Source: Silene conica (Eukaryota; Streptophyta; Magnoliopsida; Caryophyllales; Caryophyllaceae). From it: a stretch of 64,000 nt of DNA. Position numbers and translations under genes: made by a program. Below are positions 24,535 to 35,583 of the stretch, piece after piece. Below the pieces are notes generated by a model. It saw only the letters and a list, made by a program, of their open reading frames with translations, did no database searches and had not been told where the DNA came from. Location: contig CM055316.2 of NCBI GenBank assembly GCA_029255685.2, positions 67,099,237 to 67,163,236 of the forward strand, given 5' to 3'. Numbering within the stretch: the first letter of the stretch is position 1; each line of letters opens with the position of its first letter.

Positions 24535-25079
24535 ATTGCTATGTTGGAGGGAAGAAGATTGAGAATGCCTTATGTGACTTGGGAGCAAGCGTTAGTGTCA
24601 TGCCTCTAGCTATGGCCAAGAAATTGGACATCAAGAATTTGTCTCCCGCTACAACTTCTATCACTCTTGCGGATGGTACCGAAAAACTTCCTCTAGGGGT
24701 ACTTGAAGATGCTATTGTCAAGGTGGGAAATCTATCCATCCCCACCGATTTCTTGATATTGGATGTCCCCGTCGGTAGCAACTCTTTTGTGATACTTGGT
24801 AGGCCATTCTTGGCCACCGGAGGAGCTACTATTGATGTTAAGAGAGGAAAACTATCATTCGAAGTGGGAAAGGAAGTGGCGGAGTTTGAACTTCCGGAAG
24901 CTCCCGGTACAAGTTACAAGGGAAACAATGTTGGCATGGTTGCAAGTTTGATGTTGAATGATGTCCCTGAGATTTTTGATGAAAAGGGAATCATGAAAAG
25001 TATGACTTTGAAGAATGATTATGCTAGTTTCACTAGCGGGAAGTTGTTTTGTAAGAAGAAGAAGGACCGTGGTAAATAA
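24500..25079 (+). pseudogene. Athila-like aspartic protease of element A
   Basis: The frame reads DLGASVSVMPLAMAKKL (24576-24626), with DLGA in the active-site position as is usual for Athila, followed by LPLGVLEDAIVKVG and the flap/psi-loop motif FVILGRPFLATGGATIDV. It is preceded in the same frame by DPGSFSI. It ends at TAA (25077-25079), with no RT domain after it. Its reading frame is disconnected from gag by the C-run shift. Confidence 0.85.
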
Positions 25080-25585
25080 CAAGAGAAACCAAGTTGTGCT
25101 AGTTCTTTTAAGGACCCTTTGGTTGAAAAAGGGGACCTAGAGGAACTCATTGCCGGAAAGGATGTCAAGAGTCAAAAGTTGAAGATGTGTGGAGCGGGTC
25201 TCGCTCATGAAAGCAAGGTAGAAGCTACGGCCGAGGCTTTTGACCTTTTCTTAGGGTCATTAGCTAGCATGGACGAGGTTTCCACCTACAAAGATTGAAA
25301 AATGCTCATGAAAGGTTTGGTGGAGTCACTTAACAACCACCGTTTGTAAGTATTAGTTTCCTTTCTTTTATGAAGCTTGCATGTTAGTTTCTTTTTTAGT
25401 TCGGTTTTTAGTTTGATTTATAGCTTGCATGTGAGATTTGGAGGCGAGATTGTTATTTAATTTGGTCATATGAAAGAGGTCATCTTGTGGTGAGTAGGCT
25501 TGGTTAGGCGTATTCGATGAAGTTTCTCTTGGCAATTGAGTTTTCATTGTGTTAGTTGAGTTGTTTTATGAATAGTGCATAGGGG
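25080..25585 (+). other. Spacer of element A where RT/RNase H/integrase would normally lie
   Basis: It holds no pol motifs. Short open stretches in several frames (such as SLASMDEVSTYKD near 25258-25296) look like leftover polyprotein linker. The loss of the pol core defines the element as non-autonomous. Confidence 0.6.
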
Positions 25586-26268
25586 CCCTGAGCCTGTAGG
25601 CCGGCTGCCTGTCGACCACCGGCTCAGAACTCTTAATGCGCATTATGTTTTTTACAACTTACTTTCCAGTTTCAGGAATTTTGCGAGAAAAATACTCTCA
25701 GCCGGTTTGTGACCGGCAGCCGGTAGGCCGGCTGAGAGTCCCTTATGTGTTTGAGAAGGAAGGAAAGAAGAGAAAGGAAAAAGGCTACCAGCCGGTCGGC
25801 CGGCAGCCGGTCCGCCGGTTGGGAGCCCAATCAAGAGAAAGAAGAAGAAGAAAAAGAAAAATGAAGAAAAGAAAGAAACACGAAGAAATGGATACCAGCC
25901 GGTCGGCCGGCAGCCGGTCCGCCGGCTGGGAACCCGTGTCTAAAGAAAAAGAGAAGAGAAGAAGAGAAAAGGAAGAAGGAAAGAAGAGAGAAAAAGTACG
26001 AAGAAGAGGGTACCAGCCGGTAGGCCGGCAGCCGGTCCGCCGGCTGGGAACCCAGAATGAGAGATGTACGAAGAAGAGGAGGAGCGTAGGAAGGAGAAGG
26101 GAATAGGGCTACCAGCCGGTCGGCCGGCAGCCGGTCTGCCGGCTGGGAACCCTATTTTGGGTATTTTGCGGAGAAATCGAAGAAAAGGAGTAAAGGGATG
26201 TGAGCCGGTGCACCGGCGGACGGGGCCTGACCGGCTCGGAGAACGGCTGGGACGGGTCTTTATATTTA
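25586..26268 (+). promoter_or_regulatory. Internal array of A: seven CCGG dyad modules before a TATA-like box
   Basis: Modules of the LTR type recur at about 25586-25627, 25696-25740, 25787-25825, 25894-25933, 26011-26051, 26110-26150 and 26201-26250, separated by purine-rich (GAAGAA) spacers. Most read CCAGCCGGTCGGCCGGCAGC then CGGTCCGCCGGCTGGGA. About 10 bp after the last module comes TCTTTATATTTA (about 26258-26268), a TATA-like box. The env-like ORF starts about 145 bp further on. An internal promoter is inferred from this arrangement. Confidence 0.55.
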
Positions 26269-26411
26269 CATATCCCTCATTTTTCCACTCATTTCCCCTC
26301 ATTTTTCAGATTTCCCTTCCTTCTCTACCTTCCCTCACTACAAAAACTCTCCCAAAACACTCCCAAACACAAACCCATTTCAACCCTCCATCAAAATCCT
26401 TCAACTTTACC

Positions 26412-28010
26412 ATGTCGGGGAGAACCGAACGACGATCGAAATCTAGGAATGATCCCATGGCCGGGCGCGAAAGAGTTGATAACCCCGATGCTCCATTTGT
26501 TTCGGGTGACCCCGATTTTCCCGGGGTTGTTTTCGATTCCGATACCCAAAAAGGTAATTTCCTATCTTTTGCTCAACGTCCCCTCAACCCAACTCGGTTT
26601 ATTGATAGGAATTCTATGAGAGACTTGGGTTTGGATGGTGTAACCGGTGATTTGTTCAGGGATGTGGGTCCGAGTCAGTTGTATGAGACCAAAGCAGTAT
26701 TGACATCCCCTAGATTGACATGGGAATTTTTGAGCTCTCTTAGGATAGCCAAAAATAGAGATTCGGGGTTAGTCACTTTTTTGCAATTCCGACTCATGAA
26801 TAAGGGGTACCATTTGACCCTTGCTGATTTTGCTGGAATTTTCGGGCTGAATAGTGCGGCCCCATTGCATGCCCCTGATAGTGTTGTATTGGAGTCGGTT
26901 TGGACTTCTATTACGGGATTGGTGAGTTCAAGGGGGGAGAAGAAGCCGGCAAATAGGGTGCATCTTGCTCCAATTAGGATTCTTCAAAGATTTTTGGGGT
27001 GGACCGTCTTTTCCCGAGACGAGCCACACAATTTCACCACTGTCGAGCTTGAGATTCTAGCTTCTGCTTTGATCACCAAACCTACCAAATTTGAGATCAA
27101 CATAGCTCACCATATGGTGCTTCACCTAGCCCGACTTAGCCATCAACCCCGTTTGTCCACACCCATTTGTGTAGGGGGCATGATTACTTTGATTGCTTTA
27201 GCTGTTTGCCGGAGGAGCTTTAGGGTCGACTATATTGGAGGGGAGAATGTACTCTCCCGCCGCTACCTTATGGAGGGATTGGGGTGGATTAAGTGGAACC
27301 CCAGCGACAACAAGTCATATTGGCAGATTCGTGTGGATGGAGTCGATAAAAACTCCATCCCTTTACCGAACTCTGAGAGAATGAGGGTGATGCCTGATCT
27401 ACCCTCCTATCTCCTCCCTATTGAGGCTCCTTCTGAGGGTACTTCTTCCGGCCCTCCTGCGACCCGAGTCTACACCCGAGACCAGCGCCGGCCCACCACC
27501 AGTGGCCTTGCATTCCAGCAGCCTTCTCTTCCTTTACCACCGTTCGGCGACTCTAGTTTTTTCCAGGGGGCCTCTTCTAGTTCGGCTCCTCTTCCTAGCC
27601 ATGTTCCTCAGACTATAGTGGATTTCATGGCTCGCATGGATCTGAGGCATGAGGAGACCGTTCGGAGGCGTGCACTTGAGGACGTACGGTACTCTGACAC
27701 CAATGCGAGGATAGACTATTTGTACCACGATCAGGCTTGGGGGAACTTCTCCACTTATGATCGTGGCATTCAGCAGGGGTACCGTCACAGTTCTGGGCAC
27801 CATCCTTCTTACTACACTCCTCCCGAGGCTGAGTATGTGCCCTCCTCCGAGCCTCATTTCGCCGGAGATGTACATGTTGCTGCGGACTACTACTCTAGGC
27901 CGATTTTTCCCCCGGTGAGTGAGCGTGGGAGATTTGATGCGCCTCTTCAGACCTTTGCAGCTGCTTCCACTTCTGGGTTCTCCAACGAGTACTACGTGTT
28001 ATGTAGATAA
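26412..28010 (+). CDS. Athila ORF1/env-like protein of element A (3'-truncated)
   Basis: The open frame begins at ATG 26412 (context ACCATGTCG). The protein of 532 aa matches the Athila ORF-1 family (PF03078-type) that occupies the env position in this plant lineage. Visible landmarks are FLSFAQRPLNPTRFIDR, MRDLGLDGVTGDLFRDVG, LTWEFLSSLR, FLQFRLMNKGYHLTLADFAG, HLAPIRILQRFLGWTVFSR and MEGLGWIKWN. Its function is unknown, and it is not demonstrably an envelope. I see no signal peptide. The last few codons come from MULE sequence after the junction near 28003, so the natural C-terminus is missing. The main block has no internal stops, unlike gag. Confidence 0.8.
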   Translation: MSGRTERRSKSRNDPMAGRERVDNPDAPFVSGDPDFPGVVFDSDTQKGNFLSFAQRPLNPTRFIDRNSMRDLGLDGVTGDLFRDVGPSQLYETKAVLTSPRLTWEFLSSLRIAKNRDSGLVTFLQFRLMNKGYHLTLADFAGIFGLNSAAPLHAPDSVVLESVWTSITGLVSSRGEKKPANRVHLAPIRILQRFLGWTVFSRDEPHNFTTVELEILASALITKPTKFEINIAHHMVLHLARLSHQPRLSTPICVGGMITLIALAVCRRSFRVDYIGGENVLSRRYLMEGLGWIKWNPSDNKSYWQIRVDGVDKNSIPLPNSERMRVMPDLPSYLLPIEAPSEGTSSGPPATRVYTRDQRRPTTSGLAFQQPSLPLPPFGDSSFFQGASSSSAPLPSHVPQTIVDFMARMDLRHEETVRRRALEDVRYSDTNARIDYLYHDQAWGNFSTYDRGIQQGYRHSSGHHPSYYTPPEAEYVPSSEPHFAGDVHVAADYYSRPIFPPVSERGRFDAPLQTFAAASTSGFSNEYYVLCR

Positions 28011-28189
28011 ATTATTTGAGTAAGTGGAGATGTCAGGGAAATGTTGGTAGGTTGAGTGGATATGTGTCCCTGGCAAAGTATTGTAAGATACTCTATTAAG
28101 AATAATGTCGGCATTTATGTGTGGTTATTTATGCGGCAACTTGTCTATATTTACGTGGAAAATGTGACCCTTTGTTGTTTGTGTCAGCA

Positions 28190-28990
28190 GATTCTTCACG
28201 ATCGCTAGTCACCTGTTTTGGTGTGACTCCATGATGCGGGAGGACTATCGATTGTACCGTAATGTACTCATCTTTGACACTATGTACCGCACGAATAGGT
28301 ACAATTTGATATGTGGTGCGTTCGTTGGTATCAACAATCATTGGTCTAACGTCATGTTCAGTTGTGCCTTCTTATCCGATGACACTGAAGAATCATTTGA
28401 GTGGTTATTCAACGTCTTTAACGAAGCTATGGGTGATGATATTCGCCCGATATCTTTTTTTACTGACCAAGATAAAGCAATGTCAAATGCTATTGACAAG
28501 GTACATAATTTTGCAGTGGTAATGTGGGCAGTGATGAGTATAGTTGGCATGTATGATACATACATGTTTTTTATATGTACATTATTTACCTTATCATTAT
28601 GGTACCACGATACACTCAGATGTGTGTGTCTTTTCTGTTATGAACATACCAACCTATTATGGTGACATTATCTTCTGTTTTTATGCAGGTTTATCCACAA
28701 AGTAGGCATCGGCTATGCTAGTGGCACATTCAACAAAACGTCATCTCTCACTTCGGTTCTCTGAAGCATGATAGGGTATTCCAGGATTTGTTCAATAAAT
28801 GCCTTAATGGGTGCTACAACGAGACCGAGTTTGAAGGATGTTGGCAGGGAATGATGTCGAAGTACGATATCGGTGATAACCCCTGGTTCAAGAGATTGTA
28901 TGGCCTGCGTTCTAAATGGTGTACTGCGCTGAACAATACTCATTTCTCCGCTGCACAACAAAGGGGAGGAGCCAAAGGAAGAAAATGAAG
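28190..28990 (+). pseudogene. MULE/FAR1-type transposase, catalytic region, broken
   Basis: After an acceptor (TGTCAGCAG, 28190) one exon reads SHLFWCDSMMREDYRLYRNV, FDTMYRTNRYNLICGAFVG, FEWLFNVFNEAMGD and FFTDQDKAM, ending near 28500 at GACAAG|GTACAT. This is the MULE transposase domain, with the first catalytic Asp in FDT and the second in FTDQD. After an intron (to about 28688) the next exon continues RHRLC*WHIQQNV, SHFGSLKHDRVFQDLF, CWQGMMSKYDIGDN and LRSKWCTALNN, the conserved region after DDE position 2. The codon between C and W of the LC-x-WHI motif is TAG (near 28716). The C-terminal zinc finger (SWIM) is absent. The transposase is therefore dead. Confidence 0.88.
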
Positions 28991-30374
28991 GTCGGGAAGA
29001 GGAAGGCAACGCGAACCCCAGGTGGAAGCGTTCAGGCTAATCAGGACGGATACACCCCCATCCCGCGGCTGCTTTGAGTGGCGGAGCCGGGTGTTTACAT
29101 GGTCGTGGGAGTAATGGCACCGTTTTGGCTAGGTAATTGGTGAATCTTTATTTTGTGGGGGTGGATTTCGCAAGGAATGTCGCCACCCAGAACCCCCATT
29201 GGAAGCCTACAAGATGATCACATGTCACGAAAGTGAACAATCAGTAGGCAATCAGTTTTTTGTGGGGGTGTACTGGCTAGGAATGTGGCCAATATATACC
29301 CCTTTAATTAGTTTAGTTAAGTGCGCCCTAGGACGTAATATGTTAGAGCCCTTACAGGTACACATATTACCCGAAAATATGAACATATTTTCGGTCCTTT
29401 TCTTTTGCAGATTGTATATACATGTATGTCTGAATCCCAGGTCATGATTGACTTGTTGAACAATGTTACCTTGGTTTTTAGGGACACGGTAGTGGGTAAA
29501 AGATATGTGAACCAACAAGATCTACGAGTCATGAAATCAGACAAAAATTTTTGAAGGTCCATTATTAGGTTTTCAAAAAAAAATGTAACGTTACATCCAT
29601 TACATGGACACATATTACCCGAAAATATGAACATATTAAAACAGAAAACATAACACACAGTAATATTTCTTGATAAAATATAAACACAATGCTTCTTCTG
29701 TTGTTTGATGAATATGTTCCTGCATTTGTTATTATGTAGCATGTATTACATTATTTTATTTGTTGGGTACATATGTTCAAACTTATTTTGTCCCCATACA
29801 AGTGTATACATTTTGTATTGAAGTGTGTTAACATGTTTGTTATTTTTAACCATTATGTTCTGTTTTATAAAGTTGTACATTGTTAATCTTACATGTTCAA
29901 ACAACCCCTAACCTCAAACCGTAACCCCCTATACGAAAATGTATATCTTGTCTCAAAAACCTATCGATAACACAAGGAATAAGCACAAGGAATAAATACA
30001 AAGACTTTATACATAATGCCCATAGGGGGTAAGCCCTCCAAGGGAAAGATACATAAGTCAGTACGGGATGAGACCCCAAAACGATGGTCAATGCAGACCA
30101 TCTATAGTCTTGGCAGTTAGGTGCCACCTGAATACATAAACTATGGCACAACATAGGCCTTCAAAATGTCACCGGTAGTCCAAAACAAATGGACCTACCC
30201 ATTAAACTGTCCGAAAAAAAATGTCGTACACCAACGAGAAGCTAAATATTCTGTACATCCAAACCAGGCCATTATACCGGCCTCCCGAAAACATGTCCTG
30301 CCTAATATCCGGTCACATTACTTGGCTCCGCCAGTCTTCTTGCGGGTGGGGCGGGTTGTAGTCTGGGTGAGTCT
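28991..30374. other. MULE interior without clear genes
   Basis: It includes a short dispersed repeat, CACATATTACCCGAAAATAT, continuing GAACATATT, at about 29360-29390 and 29608-29637. There is also a GGGGGTG-rich stretch near 29150-29270, which may be the decayed C-terminal part of the transposase gene. Nothing else was recognised. Confidence 0.45.
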
Positions 30375-30495
30375 TCAGCTGAAGTAGCCGCCAAAACCAA
30401 TGTCCTCGACATCCATTTTCTGAGCTTCCGTCAGTACATCAATCAGGTTGAATAATGGCCGAGGTGACCCATGCCCGTCAACCTCTTTCCTTTTC
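30375..30495 (-). other. Possible last exon of a minus-strand gene in the MULE
   Basis: On the minus strand an acceptor (TATGTTGTAG) is followed by an open frame RKRKEVDGHGSPRPLFNLI continuing to EDIGFGGYFS and a stop (TGA, 30377-30375). The pattern of a short hydrophobic block ending in IGFGG resembles the start of plant proteins found in MULEs that captured ULP1-like genes. That resemblance is from memory and weak. A matching first exon may be at 48081-48150. Confidence 0.3.
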
Positions 30496-30499
30496 CTAC

Positions 30500-30972
30500 A
30501 ACATACGCAGACGATCATTTCAAGTATACACAACAAATTAAATAATGTAATGCATGCTACATAATAACAAAAGCGTAAAACATATTCTAAAAACAACAGA
30601 AGAAGATATGGGCACAACATATATAAGAATGTAAGCACGTGACATAACGGGTAGTAATAACAACATGTCAATTTTTTTCAATTATAATTAATGTAAACCA
30701 ACGTTAACATAATGTTCACACCATCGTACGGGAACAAAACAACAAAAGGTAACCACAAATAATTATGCACATTTATACACAACAAATAAAATTATGTAAG
30801 TCATGCTACATAATAACGAAAGCAAAGAACATATCCATAAAATAACAGAAGAAGATATGTCCATAGCACAAACAACAATTTAAGCATCCAACATAATGGT
30901 TAAGAATAAAAACATCTAAACACACTTCTAATGTTGACACCAACAGAGGGAAACATAATTATAAAAGGTAAC
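30500..30972. repeat. Roughly 250-bp tandem repeats of the MULE, left of insertion C
   Basis: Units share (A)TGCTACATAATAAC, AACATAT, AGAAGAAGATATG, AACATAATG and ACATAATTATAAAAGGTAAC. Two units lie here (about 30530-30790 and 30791-30972, interrupted). Related copies continue at 35579-35875. Confidence 0.7.
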
Positions 30973-31493
30973 TGTTTAGCCCAAAAATCCACATCTCGCT
31001 ACTGGGCCCAAAAGATAAAAACCCACCACAGGAGCAGATCAGAAGCAGCCCGGAACCAGGCCAGGCACGAATCAAAGCAGAAAAGAGCTGTTGGAATAAG
31101 GGAATGGGTCAAAACCCTAAAGAGATATTCCCCTATATTCCCTCCCACATTCCAGCAACAGAATAAGTCAGTTGAACAAAGTAATTCGCAGCTATAAAAA
31201 GGAAGCTAGGGCATTTTATTATCTCAGTTCATACGTTGTAAATCATATACTTGCGCAAACACTTGTAATCGTTAAAAGAGGTGAAATCACTCGATCATAG
31301 TAAAAATATTGGTGGGATTCCGTTCCCCCCGCGGTTGTTTCCCTCATTGGGTTTTTCCGCGTCACCAAAATCTTCTTGTGTCATTCTTTATTTCTTCTGT
31401 TTTTATATTCGTTTATACGCTAGATTTTAATATTGGTTGACACTTTGACCCGCATCACATAAACATTGACCCGGTAGAAATTTTACCAAAACA
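30973..31493 (+). repeat. 5' LTR of Tat-type element C
   Basis: 521 bp, starting TGTTTAGCCC and ending AAAACA (TGTT/AACA ends). A TATA box CTATAAAAA is at 31192-31200. Confidence 0.75.
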
Positions 31494-31496
31494 ATT

Positions 31497-31514
31497 TGGC
31501 GCCCACCGTGGGGC
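31497..31514 (+). promoter_or_regulatory. Primer binding site of element C
   Basis: TGGCGCCCACCGTGGGGC, the form usual for Tat-lineage elements, 3 bp after the LTR end. Confidence 0.85.
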
Positions 31515-31561
31515 CTAGTGCGCATTCCAATATTTAAAATCGTTACCTCGTCACAACAAGC

Positions 31562-34500
31562 ATGTCTGGGACCAAAGCTAACCCTTCCAGTTCCCAGAGC
31601 ATGCCGGCCCAGTCCAGTGGGATCAACCCTACTGTATCTGCTGGACTCACAGGACCATCCCTGGTCGTGAGTCAGACCACAGCCTCCAAAGTTGTGGTTC
31701 CACCTAGCAAACCTCCTCAGGTTCCCAGATCACCCCCTGTGTCTGCTTCTCCAAGGCAGAGCAGAGAAAGTAGTCCCAGCAGGAGCGGAGAAGCCCAGAT
31801 GCCCGGAGCAGGCCAGCAGCCGCAGGTTCCCCGTACCGATCCGATGCAGATGGTGGTACAGGGAATGAGTGCTCTGCAAGAAGCTATAGAGGGCCTGAAG
31901 AAGGACAATATGGACCTGAGAGAGCAGATCGCCGCAGTCGCACGTCCAGAGCAGCCGTTCAGAATGTTGCAGCCAGGGCCTGGGCAGACCTTCAACCCCT
32001 TCGGGAGAGTAGGGTTGAACCGGCCAATTCCCCAGGAGATTGTCACCAGGCTGGATCTAGGTGTCACCACCCCGAGCAGTGGCCCAGAGATACTGGATCT
32101 GGACTCATTCGTGTTTGGAGCACCGCAGTCCAGACCAGTTCAGCCTGCAGGTAATCCTACACCTTGTTTTCCCCCTGGGACTGATCCTCTGATTTTTTCA
32201 GGTACCCCTCCGCAGCCCACCATCGGACGAACGCCAGAGATCTCAGTGGAAGCAGCACCTGTGAACCAGCCCAGCGTTGGAGGGTGGCAAGGAGGAGCAC
32301 CAGCACAGTCAGCAGTTGGTTGGCATCCAGGACCAGGCTTCAGTTCATCTGTAACAGCCAATCAACCAGCCGCAGGCCCTTGGGGAGGAGCCCCTTCAGG
32401 CTTCTTCCCTCCGCCAGTCAACCCGGCCTCAGGTCCCTGGGGAGGAGCCCCTTCAGGCTTCTTCCCTCCGCCAGTCAACCCGACCTCAGGTCCCTGGGGA
32501 GGAGCCCCCCAGGCTTCCTACCTCCGCCAGTCAATCCATTCTCTGGAGCAGCAGTCTCTCAGACCAGCGCTACCAGGAGTTGAAAGATATGATCACCAAG
32601 ATACCTGGCATGCCAAGGCCCATGGAGAAAGCTTCCCAGGACAGCTATGCAGATTCACCATTCATCGACAACATCGCCTTGATCAATGTGCCCAAAGGGT
32701 TTGTGCCACCAACCATACATGACACTATATGATGGTACGGCCGATCATCTGGACCACATAAATCAGTATAAACAGAAAATGATGGTGGTAACCGCAACCG
32801 GAGCACTTAAGGAGGCTTGCATGTGCAAAGGATTTGGGTCAACCCTATCCGGAGCAGCCCTGCACTGGTTTGTAGGATTGCCCAATCGCAGCATCTCTTC
32901 CTTTGCAGATCTGGTTAATGCCTTTAATCAGCAGTTTGCTAGCAGCATGAAACCGGAAAAGCAGACCAGCGATCTATACAGAATTGTTCAAGGATTCGAG
33001 GAAACCACTCGAGATTACCTCACCAGGTTCAACAAGGAAAAGGTTGCCATCCCGCATTGTGATGAACCCACTGCCATTGAAGCCTTCCGCAGGGGGTTAC
33101 ATCACGATTCAGACCTGTACAAGCAATTGACAATGCACCCATGCACTGCCTTTGCTGATGTACAGGCCCAGGCAGTTGCAGCCATGAGGCTGGAAGAAGA
33201 CGCTGCCTCCAGAAGAAGTACCTATGACACAGAACCTGTGTCTAGGAAAGCACCAGTAGAAAAAAGGAATGAAAGATCAAAGCCCTATAGCAAGCCAGTG
33301 AGCAAAGTATCCGAGAGCACCGGTGGGAAAAACGATGCAGATCCACCTCCGAAGGTCAGTGAGTATGGTTTTACCACCGGAATGGCTGGCTTGCTAAAAG
33401 CCTTGAAAGAGCTCAAGGGAGTCAGATGGCTAAAGAAGAAAGAGGAGCGGCTCAATGACCGCCGTGATGCTAGCAAAAAATGTGAATTTCATGATGACAT
33501 AGGTCATACTACGGACGAATGTTACACCCTCAGAAAGGAGGTCCGATTCCAGTATGACCGAGGCAACTTGGACCATCTGCTCCCAGAGAAGTCCACTAGA
33601 GTCAACGCAGCCAGCCAGGTGCAGCCTTCACCAGCTCCTCCCTGCAATCGAATTGTCAATGTCATTACTGGAGGATCAGAGCTGTGTGGGCTCACCTACT
33701 CAGCAGCCAAAAGACGTGTAACTGCAGCAAAGGGAGACAAGCCAGAATCATCATGCAGAATAGCAAGGCAGGACCTCCCGGCAGTAACCTTTGACGAAAC
33801 AGACGCAGAAGCTGTACCAGAGCAGCACCATGATGCCCTGATTATCACATTGAACATTGGTAATTGTGAGGTCAGGAAAGTCATGGTAGACACAGGCAGT
33901 TCCGTCAACCTGCTGATGCTGGATGCACTAAAGAGCATGGGATTTGACGAGAAGGACCTGACCAAGAAAGCTATACCCCTGGTCGGATTCAGCGGAGAAA
34001 CAGCGCATACCCTGGGGGAAATCACCATCCCCACCTACGCCGGAGGGCTGAACAAAAAGGTAAGGTACTTAGTCATTGATGGTCCATCTACTTACAATGT
34101 TATTCTTGGCAGGCCCTGGATCCACGAAATGCGAGCAATCCCGTCAACGTATCACCAGTGCCTGAAATTTCCTACACCGTGGGGAGTTCAGGAGATACGG
34201 GGAGACCAGGAGGAGGCCAAGGATTGTTACAAAGTAGCCCTCAAAAGGACCACCAGACCACCAGCCGCCAGAGCATAACAATTACAGCATCTGCACATCC
34301 AGGAGGAGTACATCGAGCCCCAGCAGGCAGAAATCGATGAGGTCCATCTGGATGAGCAGCACCCAGAAAGGACCGTGTTCGTAGGCTCAGAGTGCTCTGG
34401 AGATCTGCGCCAGCAGCTCCTCCAGCTGCTCCGAAAGAACGTGGATTGCTTTGCCTGGTCCCACAAAGACATGATTGGCATAGACCCAGAGATCATAACA

Positions 34501-35583
34501 CACAAGCTCAGCACAGATCCAAGATTCAGACCAGTGCAGCAGAGGCGCAGGAAATTCGCAGCAGAAAGACATCAGATCATAAACCAGGAGGTGGATAACC
34601 TTCTGGAGGCAGGAAAGATCAGGGAAGTCAGGTACCCCGAATGGCTATCTAATGTGGTGGTGGTACCAAAAAAGAATGGCAAGTGGAGGGTCTGCGTGGA
34701 TTTCACAGACCTGAATAAGGCCTGCCCCAAGGACCCATTCCCCTTGCCACACATAGATGCTATGGTAGACGCCACTGCAGGCCACAAAATGTTGACTTTC
34801 CTAGATGCCTGGAGCGGGTATAACCAGATCAAAATGGACCCGGCAGACCAGGAAAAGACAGCATTCAGGTCCGAAAGAGGCATCTACTGCTACAACGTAA
34901 TGCCCTTCGGCCTTAAGAATGCTGGTTCCACGTACCAGCGGCTCGTCAATATGATGTTCAAAGACCAGATAGGACGTAATATGGAAGTCTACATAGATGA
35001 CATGGTGGTCAAATCCAAGCAATCAGCAGACCACACCCAGCACCTGGAGGAAACATTCAACACCCTCCGGAAGTACAAGATGAAGCTGAATCCAGCTAAG
35101 TGTACCTTTGGAGTTTCCAGTGGGAAATTCCTGGGGTATATGGTAACACAGAGGGGGATAGAAGCCAGCACGGAACAGATCAAAGCAGTTCTGCAGCTGG
35201 AATCACCCCAGAAGCCAAAAGATGTGCAGCGTCTGACGGGAAGAGTAGCAGCCCTGAGCAGGTTTATATCCAGATCCTCAGACCGGTGCAAATTATTCTT
35301 TGACATTCTCAGAAAAAGCCAGAAGTTTGATTGGACACCAGAGCACGAAAAGGCATTCCAGGAACTAAAACAGTACCTGAGCAGCCCACCCCTGCTATCC
35401 AAGCCAGAGCAGGGGGAGGTCTTGCTCCTGTACCTCTCAGTAAGCGAAGCAGCAGTAAGTGCAGTTCTGGTCCGACAGCACGAAGGAGCTCAGCACCCGG
35501 TGTACTACGTCAGCAAGTCATTACTGCCAGCAGAAGCAAGGTATACCTCACTGGAGAATGATCTGCGTCAGAAGCAAGTTTAA
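31562..35583 (+). pseudogene. Tat-type gag-pol of element C (gag, protease, RT, start of RNase H)
   Basis: The reading begins MSGTKANPSSSQSM (31562) with a Pro-rich gag N-terminus containing a tandem GPWGGAPSGFFPPPVNP repeat (about 32380-32510). Frameshifts near 32510-32730 move it to the frame 32686-34278. That frame holds the gag core (LYDGTADHLDHINQYKQKM, WFVGLPNRSI, FNQQFASS), a zinc-knuckle-like CEFHDDIGHTTDEC and the protease (VDTGSSVNLLM, VILGRPWIHEM). One in-frame TAA (34276-34278) follows, then the same frame continues through linker into RT (34375 on: WRVCVDFTDLNKACPKD, FLDAWSGYNQIKMD, active site YIDDMVVKS). RNase H is entered (VYYVSKSLLPAEARYTSLEN) and cut off at about 35578. It is non-functional. 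Confidence 0.9.

Larger units (their letters stand above)
20201..28010 (+). mobile_element. Athila-like Ty3/gypsy element A, non-autonomous, 3' end lost
   Basis: It has a 5' LTR, an Athila-type primer site, gag, protease and an Athila ORF1/env-like gene. No RT, RNase H or integrase is seen. The right junction (near 28003) returns to MULE sequence inside the env-like ORF, and no 3' LTR is present, so a deletion removed the 3' end together with some MULE sequence. Confidence 0.82.
30973..35578 (+). mobile_element. Ty3/gypsy Tat-type element C, 3' half deleted
   Basis: It has an LTR, primer site and gag-pol up to the start of RNase H. It then stops abruptly at about 35578, where MULE tandem-repeat sequence resumes (TTTAACCATATG). 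Integrase and the 3' LTR are missing. The deletion also removed a few bases of the MULE repeat (compare 30961-30972 with 35812-35836). Confidence 0.85.

Noticed and set aside
25586-26250. Regular GC-rich modules with unlike spacers considered as a CRISPR-like array
   Set aside because: This is a eukaryotic nuclear locus. The modules vary in length and are dyads also found in the LTR, so they belong to the retrotransposon.
26412-28010. Env-like ORF taken as a true viral envelope
   Set aside because: No signal peptide or transmembrane segment is visible. It matches the Athila ORF-1 family, whose role is unknown.
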